The notes beneath the pieces were generated by a model. That model had not been told where the DNA came from and did no database searches. It worked only from the letters and a program-made list of their open reading frames with translations. Shown here piece after piece: positions 58,463 through 64,000 of a DNA stretch of 64,000 nucleotides (position 1 is the first letter of the stretch; each line of letters opens with the position of its first letter). Source of the stretch: Euzebya pacifica (GTDB lineage Bacteria; Actinomycetota; Nitriliruptoria; Euzebyales; Euzebyaceae); NCBI RefSeq assembly GCF_003344865.1, contig NZ_CP031165.1:3353910-3417909 (forward strand), given 5' to 3'. Both the position numbers and the translations under genes were made by a program.

Positions 58463-59196
58463 GCGAACAGGCCGCCGTCGACCTGCAGGACGGTGCCGTT
58501 GACGTAGGCAGCCTCGTCGCTGCACAGGAAGGCGATGGCGGCGGCGATCTCCTCGGCCTCGCCGAGCCGCCCGGCCGGGATCCGGTCCAGCATGTCCGCG
58601 GTGTCGACCTCGTCGGTCATGGCGGTGCTGATGAAGCCGGGGGCGACGGCGTTGACGGTGATGTTGCGCTTGCCGACCTCGCGGGCCAACGACTTGGTCA
58701 GCCCGACCAGGCCGGCCTTGGAGGCGGCGTAGTTGGCCTGGCCGGCGTTGCCGTGCAGCCCGACGACGCTGGTGACGTTGACGATGCGACCGAAGCGGGC
58801 GCGCAGCATCCGTCGCAGGACCGCGCGGGACAGCCGGAACGACGCGGTCAGGTTGACGTCGAGCACGCGCGCGAAGGCGTCGTCGTCCATGCCGAAGACC
58901 AGGCCGTCGGCGGTGATGCCGGCGTTGTTGACCAGCACGGCCACCCCACCGACGTCCTCGGCGGCCTCGGCGAGGGGCTCGACGGAGGTGGACAGGTCGG
59001 CCCGCACCGCCCGTGCGGCCACGCCGGCGTCCTCGCAGGCAGCCACCACAGCCGCTGCGCCGTCTGCGTCGCCGCCGAAGCCGACCAGGACGTTGCGGCC
59101 CTGGCGGGCCAGGGCGACGGCGGTTGCGGCGCCGATGCCCTTGGAGGCGCCGGTGACCAGCGCCCAGGTGCGGTCGTCGGTTGGCTGATCGGTCAT
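58459..59196 (-). CDS. fabG: 3-oxoacyl-ACP reductase
   Basis: A 245-residue short-chain dehydrogenase with the nucleotide motif VTGASKGIGAA, NNAG, the catalytic Ser in VNVTSVVG and YxxxK in YAASK. It has the C-terminal VNAVAPGFISTAMTD loop and ends QVDGGLFA. NADPH-dependent reduction of beta-ketoacyl-ACP is the family reaction. It starts four bases after fabD ends and overlaps the acyltransferase gene, so it is in the same operon. Confidence 0.94.
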   Translation of the reverse strand: MTDQPTDDRTWALVTGASKGIGAATAVALARQGRNVLVGFGGDADGAAAVVAACEDAGVAARAVRADLSTSVEPLAEAAEDVGGVAVLVNNAGITADGLVFGMDDDAFARVLDVNLTASFRLSRAVLRRMLRARFGRIVNVTSVVGLHGNAGQANYAASKAGLVGLTKSLAREVGKRNITVNAVAPGFISTAMTDEVDTADMLDRIPAGRLGEAEEIAAAIAFLCSDEAAYVNGTVLQVDGGLFA

Positions 59197-59200
59197 CGGT

Positions 59201-60094
59201 CTACAGGTCCTCTGGCGTGGTGATGGCGATGCGGTCGATGCCGCGATCGATGCGCTTGATCATGGCGGTCAGCACGGCGGTGGCGCCGAGCTCGACGACC
59301 TGTTCGATGCCGGCGTCACGCATGGTCAGCACGCTCTCGCGCCAGCGGACGGGGCTGGTGACCTGATCACGCAGCAGGGTGGGCCATTCGGCCGCCGCGG
59401 TGTGGGGGGCCGCGTCGACGTTGGCGACGACGGGCACGGTGGCGTCGGCGAAGGGTGCGGCGTCCAGCGCCTCGCCCAACGGGCCGACGGCAGCAGCCAT
59501 GTGCGGCGAGTGGTAGGCCGCGCCGACGGGGATGTCGCGCACCTTGCCCTTGCCCTCGGCCAGGATCGCTTTGACCGCTGCCAGCTGCTCGACCGTGCCG
59601 CTGACCGTGATCTGCCCGACGGCGTTGTCGTTGGCGACGTGCGCACCAGCCCGTTCACAGGCGGCCGTCACCTCCTCCACCTCGAAGCCGAGCGCGGCGA
59701 TCATCGTGCCGGGCATGTCGTCGGCGGCGTCCTGGGTGGCGCGGGCCCGGACGTCGACCAGGCGCAGGGCGCTGGCGAAGTCGAGCACGTCGGCGGCGAC
59801 GAGGGCGTCGTACTCCCCCAACGAGTGGCCGGCGACGAACGCTGGTCCGCTGCCGGGGGTGTTCGCCTGCCATGCCTCCAGCAGGACGATGTGGTGGACG
59901 AACAGCGCGACCTGGCAGTTCCGCGGCTCCCGCAGCTCCTCCGCGGGTGCGGCCAGCCCCAGCCGGGACACGTCGAGGCCGAGCACGTCGTCGGCCTCGG
60001 CCCAGCGTGCGAAGGACGGGTGGTCCTGCCAGGGCTCGGCCATGCCGGGTTGCTGGCTCCCCTGGCCGGGGAACACCAGCGCCATCGTGCTCAT
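59201..60094 (-). CDS. fabD: Malonyl-CoA:ACP transacylase
   Basis: A 297-residue acyltransferase with FPGQGSQQPGM at the N-terminus and the catalytic Ser in GHSLGEYDAL near residue 88. GAHVANDNAVGQITVSG and AAYHSPHM carry the catalytic His region. It loads malonyl groups onto ACP. ATG 60094 overlaps the acpP stop (ATGA). Confidence 0.95.
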   Translation of the reverse strand: MSTMALVFPGQGSQQPGMAEPWQDHPSFARWAEADDVLGLDVSRLGLAAPAEELREPRNCQVALFVHHIVLLEAWQANTPGSGPAFVAGHSLGEYDALVAADVLDFASALRLVDVRARATQDAADDMPGTMIAALGFEVEEVTAACERAGAHVANDNAVGQITVSGTVEQLAAVKAILAEGKGKVRDIPVGAAYHSPHMAAAVGPLGEALDAAPFADATVPVVANVDAAPHTAAAEWPTLLRDQVTSPVRWRESVLTMRDAGIEQVVELGATAVLTAMIKRIDRGIDRIAITTPEDL

Positions 60095-60348
60095 GCGGAT
60101 CGTGCCTTTCTGTCCAGTGCGTCGGAGACGGCCGCGACGAGCCTGCCATAGGTGGTGACGTCTGCGGTATCGGCTTCGTCGAAGCGGATGTCGAAGGTGT
60201 CCTCGATGGCGACCTGCAGCTCGATGACCGACAGCGAGTCCAGCTGGAGGCCGTCCTGCAGTTCGACGTCGTCGTGGAGGGCGTTGGCCGGGACGCCGAA
60301 CAGATCGTCGATGACCTGGGCGACGCTGGTGTGGATGGGGGATGACAT
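60091..60348 (-). CDS. acpP: Acyl carrier protein
   Basis: An 85-residue acidic helical protein with the phosphopantetheine site LQLDSLSVIEL (Ser near residue 38) and the following IRFDEAD helix. It carries growing acyl chains. It lies between the AMP ligase and fabD. ATG 60348 follows GGAGAACC. Confidence 0.94.
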   Translation of the reverse strand: MSSPIHTSVAQVIDDLFGVPANALHDDVELQDGLQLDSLSVIELQVAIEDTFDIRFDEADTADVTTYGRLVAAVSDALDRKARSA

Positions 60349-60364
60349 CGTGGGGGGTTCTCCG

Positions 60365-61921
60365 TTACCGCGGGGGGGCCGGGTCGTGCAGCGCCCGTCG
60401 ACCCTCGAGGGCCTCGGCGCGCAGGGCGGCCTTGTCGATCTTGCCGGTGGCGTTGCGTGGGAGGACGTCGACGGCGGTGACCCGCCGGGGCACGGCATGT
60501 CGACCGATGCCGTCGTCGACCAGCGCACGAAGCGCCATCACGTCCAGTTCGGAGCCGGACCGCATGACGACTGTTGCGAACACCGCCTCGTCGTGCAGGC
60601 CGTCGGGCACCCCGAAGACCGCGGCCTCGGCAACGTCGGGATGGCTGGCGAGCAGCTGCTCCACCTCGACGGAGAAGACGTTGGCGCCGCCCCGCATGAT
60701 GACGTCCTTGGCGCGGTCGAGCAGCCGGACGGTTCCGTCGGGCCCGACCGTGCCGATGTCGCCGGTGCGCAGCCAGCCGTCCACGATGACGTGGTCGGTG
60801 ACCTCGGCGTCGTCGGCGTAGCCGGGGGTGACGTTGGCGCCGCGGACCAGCAGCTCGCCCGGATCGCCATCGGTGCGGACCTCCACACCGGGGATCGGGC
60901 GGCCGACCGTGCCCGGCATCGGCGGGGCCGAGGGGTCGTACCGCAGGGCCGTGGCGGGGCCGTGGGTCTCCGAGAGCCCCCACACGTCCCACAGCCGCAG
61001 GTCCGGGAACCGCCGGGCCAGGGTCGACGCGGTCTCCTGCGGCATGGGCGCGCCGCCGTAGATGAGGGTGCGCCAGGTCGGGATCGCCGTGTCGCCGGAC
61101 CGTGCGAGCAGGCCGAGCCAGGCCGGGACCGCGTCGACGTAGGTGATGTTGGCCGTCGCCATCGCACGAGCTGCCCGGTGGGGCGTGGTCTCGGCGGGGA
61201 TGACGTTCACGCCACCGACCAGCGGCATCGTGGTGGTCTGCGCCGACAGCGGGCCGATGTAGTGCAACGGCAGGCAGACGAAGGACCGGTCGGTGCCGTC
61301 GAGGCCGAGAAGGTGCACGTAGGCCATCGCGGCGTGGATCAGTCCGCCGGTCGTGACCCTGCTCATCTTGGGCACGCCGGTCGTGCCCGAGGTGGCGATC
61401 AGCGCGAGGGTCTGGTCCGGATCGGCCTCCTCGAAGGACTCGGGGGCCGCGGTGCCGTCCAGGGTCCAGGCCCGGGCTGCCTCGACGACCGCGACATCGG
61501 TGCCGAACGCGGCCGTGCGCGCGGCCTCGATGTGATCGGGGTCGGCAACCACGACCTCGGGGCGGGCCCGGTCGAGCTGGTCGCGCCACGCCGACGGCGA
61601 GAGGCTGGTGTTGAGGGGCAGGACGGTGACCCCGGCCCGGCTGGCCACGTAGGGCAGGAGGAACAGCGGGAGGTCGTGTCCCATGGCCACCGCGATGGTC
61701 GCGCCCTCGTCGGCGACGGACCGAACCGCCGTCGCGGCGCTGTCGACGGCCGCGTGCAGCTCGGCGTAGGTCAGCGTCCCGGCCGGCGCCACGACGGCCT
61801 GGCGTCGCCCGAACCGTCGTGCTGCTCGCCGGAGGACCGCGTCGTGGCTTGCCGGGCGGCCCACGAAGGCCTGGACCGTCGTGCCCAGGTGGGCAAGCGG
61901 CTCGAGGGCTGGCGATGGCAT
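60365..61921 (-). CDS. AMP-dependent acyl-CoA/acyl-ACP ligase
   Basis: A 518-residue ANL-superfamily enzyme. Motifs are the phosphate loop IATSGTTGVPKMS, YGGAPMP, WGLSETHGPAT, GWLRTGDIG and the C-terminal catalytic Lys in PRNATGKIDKAAL. It activates a carboxylic acid to an acyl-AMP and then to a thioester. Its placement between fabF and acpP suggests it charges the adjacent ACP or supplies a starter acid. In most clusters fabH sits there, and none is seen here. The substrate is unknown. ATG 61921 abuts the fabF stop. Confidence 0.88.
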   Translation of the reverse strand: MPSPALEPLAHLGTTVQAFVGRPASHDAVLRRAARRFGRRQAVVAPAGTLTYAELHAAVDSAATAVRSVADEGATIAVAMGHDLPLFLLPYVASRAGVTVLPLNTSLSPSAWRDQLDRARPEVVVADPDHIEAARTAAFGTDVAVVEAARAWTLDGTAAPESFEEADPDQTLALIATSGTTGVPKMSRVTTGGLIHAAMAYVHLLGLDGTDRSFVCLPLHYIGPLSAQTTTMPLVGGVNVIPAETTPHRAARAMATANITYVDAVPAWLGLLARSGDTAIPTWRTLIYGGAPMPQETASTLARRFPDLRLWDVWGLSETHGPATALRYDPSAPPMPGTVGRPIPGVEVRTDGDPGELLVRGANVTPGYADDAEVTDHVIVDGWLRTGDIGTVGPDGTVRLLDRAKDVIMRGGANVFSVEVEQLLASHPDVAEAAVFGVPDGLHDEAVFATVVMRSGSELDVMALRALVDDGIGRHAVPRRVTAVDVLPRNATGKIDKAALRAEALEGRRALHDPAPPR

Positions 61922-63208
61922 CTAGCGGTCCCTCTCGTGGAGGTCGTGGGCTGCGCTGGTGACGACGAGCACGGCGTTGTGACCTCCGAACCCGAACGAG
62001 GAGGACATCGCTGCCCGCAGGACACCTTCCCGAGGGTGCCCGAGGACGAGGTCGACCATACAAGCGGGGTCCTGGTGGACGGTGTTGAGGGTGGCCGGGA
62101 CGACCCCGTGGTGGAGCGCCTGCACGGTCACCACTGCCTCGATCGCACCGGCGGCCCCCATGAGGTGGCCGAAGGAGGACTTGGGCGCGGTGACCGCCGG
62201 ACGGTGGTCGCCGAACACGGTGGCCATCGCGGTGGCCTCCGCCAGGTCGCCGACGGGAGTTGAGGTGGCGTGGGCGTTGACGTGGTCGATGTCGCCGGGC
62301 CCCAGGCCCGCGTCGGCCAGCGCCAGCCGCATGGCACGGACGGCACCCTCGCCGTCGGGAGCAGGGCTGCTGGGATCCAGCGCATCGTTGGAGGCGCCGT
62401 AGCCCGCCAACCAGGCGATCGGCGCAGCCCCTCGGGCCGTCGCGTGCTCGGCGGTCTCCAGGACCAGGACCGCCGCCCCCTCCCCCGCGACGAAGCCGTC
62501 CCGGTCGACGTCGAAGGGTCGGCTGGCAACCGCGGGGTCGTCGTTGCGTCGCGACATCGCCCCGGCTGCATCGAACCCGGCGAGCAGGAGCGGGTTGATG
62601 GCCGCCTCGGTCCCGCCGACGACGGCCACGTCGGCCCGGCCGGCGCGCAGCAGGTCCAGGCCGGTGCCGATCGCGTCAGCCGCGGAGGCACACGCCGAGA
62701 CCACGGCGCTGGCCGGCCCACGCAGGCCATGGCGCATGGCGACCTGCCCGGCCGCCATGTTGAGGGGCATGGCGATGGACAGGTAGGGACGGACCCGGTC
62801 GGGCCCGTCGGCCAGGAGGCGCTGGTGCTGGGTCGTGATCTCGTCGATGCCCCCCGCCCCGGAGGCGATGACGACGGCCACACGGTCGGCGTCCACCCCC
62901 TCCACCGGGTGCCGCACCGCCTGTGGATCGGGCGTCAGCAGTCCGGCGTGGACCAGCGCCTCCTCCGCGGCGATCAACGCGTATCGGGCGAACGGGTCGG
63001 TCTGGCGCTGCAGCCGTCTCGGCAACCTGTCCGACAGGTCGCCGGGGACCTCACAGGCGAAGCGGACGCGATGCCCGCTGGCGTCGAACCGGGTGATCGG
63101 CGCCGCACACGAGCGCCCCGCGAGCAGTCCGTCCCACAACGCGTCGGTACCGACGCCGTGGGGGCTGACGGCGCCGAGACCGGTGATCGCGACGTGGGCT
63201 GGGCTCAT
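61922..63208 (-). CDS. fabF: 3-oxoacyl-ACP synthase II (KAS II)
   Basis: A 428-residue condensing enzyme with the catalytic Cys in VVSACASAADAIG near residue 167, His in NAHATSTPVGD and His in KSSFGHLMGAAGA. The N-terminus VAITGLGAVSPHG and the C-terminus SSFGFGGHNA are typical. It elongates acyl-ACP with malonyl-ACP. ATG 63208 heads the leftward fatty acid operon, with a 56-base gap to the divergent ABC gene. Confidence 0.94.
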   Translation of the reverse strand: MSPAHVAITGLGAVSPHGVGTDALWDGLLAGRSCAAPITRFDASGHRVRFACEVPGDLSDRLPRRLQRQTDPFARYALIAAEEALVHAGLLTPDPQAVRHPVEGVDADRVAVVIASGAGGIDEITTQHQRLLADGPDRVRPYLSIAMPLNMAAGQVAMRHGLRGPASAVVSACASAADAIGTGLDLLRAGRADVAVVGGTEAAINPLLLAGFDAAGAMSRRNDDPAVASRPFDVDRDGFVAGEGAAVLVLETAEHATARGAAPIAWLAGYGASNDALDPSSPAPDGEGAVRAMRLALADAGLGPGDIDHVNAHATSTPVGDLAEATAMATVFGDHRPAVTAPKSSFGHLMGAAGAIEAVVTVQALHHGVVPATLNTVHQDPACMVDLVLGHPREGVLRAAMSSSFGFGGHNAVLVVTSAAHDLHERDR

Positions 63209-63264
63209 GGTGCAGGCATGGGTGGAGGACGGATGGATTCGTCCTGCCATACTGGCGGGTCGCA
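63209..63264. promoter_or_regulatory. Short divergent promoter region
   Basis: A 56-base gap separates the starts of fabF (leftward) and the ABC ATPase (rightward). It must hold at least part of both promoters. The motif CATACTGGCG is the only AT-leaning piece. Confidence 0.4.
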
Positions 63265-64000
63265 GATGGTAACCACCGAGCACGCAACGCCCGCGCCGGT
63301 CGATAGTGCCGCTCCCCCGGCGATCGAGGTGACGGGCCTGGTGAAGGCCTACGACGACCGGCGTGTCGTCGATCAGGTCGACCTCGCCGTGCCCGTGGGG
63401 CAGGTCGTGGCGTTGCTGGGCCCCAACGGCGCCGGCAAGACCACGACCGTGGAGTGCATCGAGGGCTTCCGCCGTCCCGACGCCGGCACGGTGCGCGTCC
63501 TCGGGCTGGACCCCGTCCGCGACCGCAACACGCTGACGCCCAAGCTGGGCGTGATGCTGCAGGAGGGAGGGGTCTGGCAGGCGGCCACCCCCCGCGAGGT
63601 GCTGAGGCTCTTCGCCCGCCTGCACCCGGACCGCTGGAACCCCGACGACCTGATCGAACGCCTCGCCCTGGGCACCGTTGCGGGCTCGAAGTACCGCAAC
63701 CTGTCGGGCGGCGAGAAGCAGCGGCTGAACCTGGCGCTCGCGCTGGTCGGCCGTCCCGAGGTGCTGATCCTCGACGAGCCGACGACGGGCATGGACCCCG
63801 AGGTCCGCCAGCAGACCTGGGAGCTGATCCGCGGGCTGCGCAACGAGGGCACGTCGGTGCTGCTGACCACCCACTTCATGCAGGAGGCCGAGGTGCTGGC
63901 CGACCAGGTCGCCATCATGGCGCGCGGCCGGATGCTGGCCGAGGACTCACCCGCCGGGCTGATCGCCACGCATGCACCGCCCGGCATCGTCGTCACCACG
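63265..64000 (+). CDS. ABC-2-type transporter ATP-binding protein, 3' end cut by window
   Basis: The frame is open from ATG 63265 to the window edge (at least 245 codons). It has a typical drug/antibiotic-exporter ATPase domain: EVTGLVKAYDDRRVVDQV, Walker A GPNGAGKTTT, Q-loop VMLQEGG, signature LSGGEKQRL, Walker B EVLILDEPTTGMD and H-loop LTTHFMQEAE. An ABC-2 permease gene is expected just beyond the window. The substrate is unknown. The ribosome binding site is weak (GGCGGGT). Confidence 0.93.

Noticed and set aside
1-64000. tRNA genes and CRISPR arrays
   Set aside because: Scanning by eye found no tRNA-like TTCGA arm with acceptor pairing and no regularly spaced repeat set; the only spaced repeat is the two-copy 48-bp repeat.

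Overview
This is a very GC-rich bacterial chromosome segment. GTG starts are common, AGGAG-type ribosome binding sites are usual, and third codon positions are strongly G/C. The right half carries a division and cell wall (dcw) cluster with mraZ, sepF, a DivIVA-type coiled coil and a meso-diaminopimelate-type MurE, which points to an actinobacterium. murB lies between murC and ftsQ, unlike Streptomyces or Mycobacterium, so a deep lineage such as Nitriliruptoria (Euzebya-like) is my guess. That placement is inference.

Bases 1 to about 25,700 are accessory DNA. They hold small membrane proteins, lipoproteins, XRE regulators, a methyltransferase, a PH/SHOCT protein, an Ltp-repeat surface protein and a secreted thermonuclease-like protein. 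Many genes end in long perfect hairpins. Several are visibly broken by frameshifts, an in-frame stop or insertion sequences. Two complete insertion sequences lie here. An IS256-family element (11322..12720) has an 8-bp target duplication, and an IS21-family element (15984..18178) has a 5-bp one. In each case, removing the element and one duplication copy on paper restores one continuous reading frame. The IS256 host gene is a HlyD-like membrane fusion protein. It sits in a lower-GC island (about 9735..15590) coding for a TlpA-type thioredoxin, a small secreted two-cysteine peptide, the fusion protein, an ABC ATPase, an FtsX-like permease and a lipoprotein. The layout resembles a secreted-peptide or bacteriocin export locus, and remnants of older genes flank it on both sides. 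The IS21 host gene is a paralogue of the intact gene at 2264..3031.

Bases 25,752 to 31,695 read rightward: ileS, a membrane protein with a metalloprotease-like HELVH motif, and a secreted cell-wall-binding-repeat protein.

Bases 31,735 to 54,324 read leftward apart from one lipoprotein gene. In transcription order they are mraZ, a 45-residue membrane protein, rsmH, ftsL-like, ftsI, murE, murF, mraY, murD, ftsW, murG, murC, murB, ftsQ, ftsZ, pgeF, a YggS-type gene, sepF, a YggT-type gene, divIVA and a proline-rich membrane protein. Most neighbours overlap or nearly touch, so this looks like one or a few operons. They make lipid II (MurB to MurG, MraY), insert and crosslink it at the septum (FtsW, FtsI) and build the divisome (FtsZ, SepF, FtsQ, FtsL).

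Bases 55,029 to 63,208 also read leftward: fabF, an AMP-dependent acyl ligase, acpP, fabD, fabG, a PlsC-type acyltransferase, serC and a Tat-exported M14-type peptidase. A divergent ABC transporter ATPase gene runs off the right edge. I saw no tRNA, rRNA or CRISPR array.
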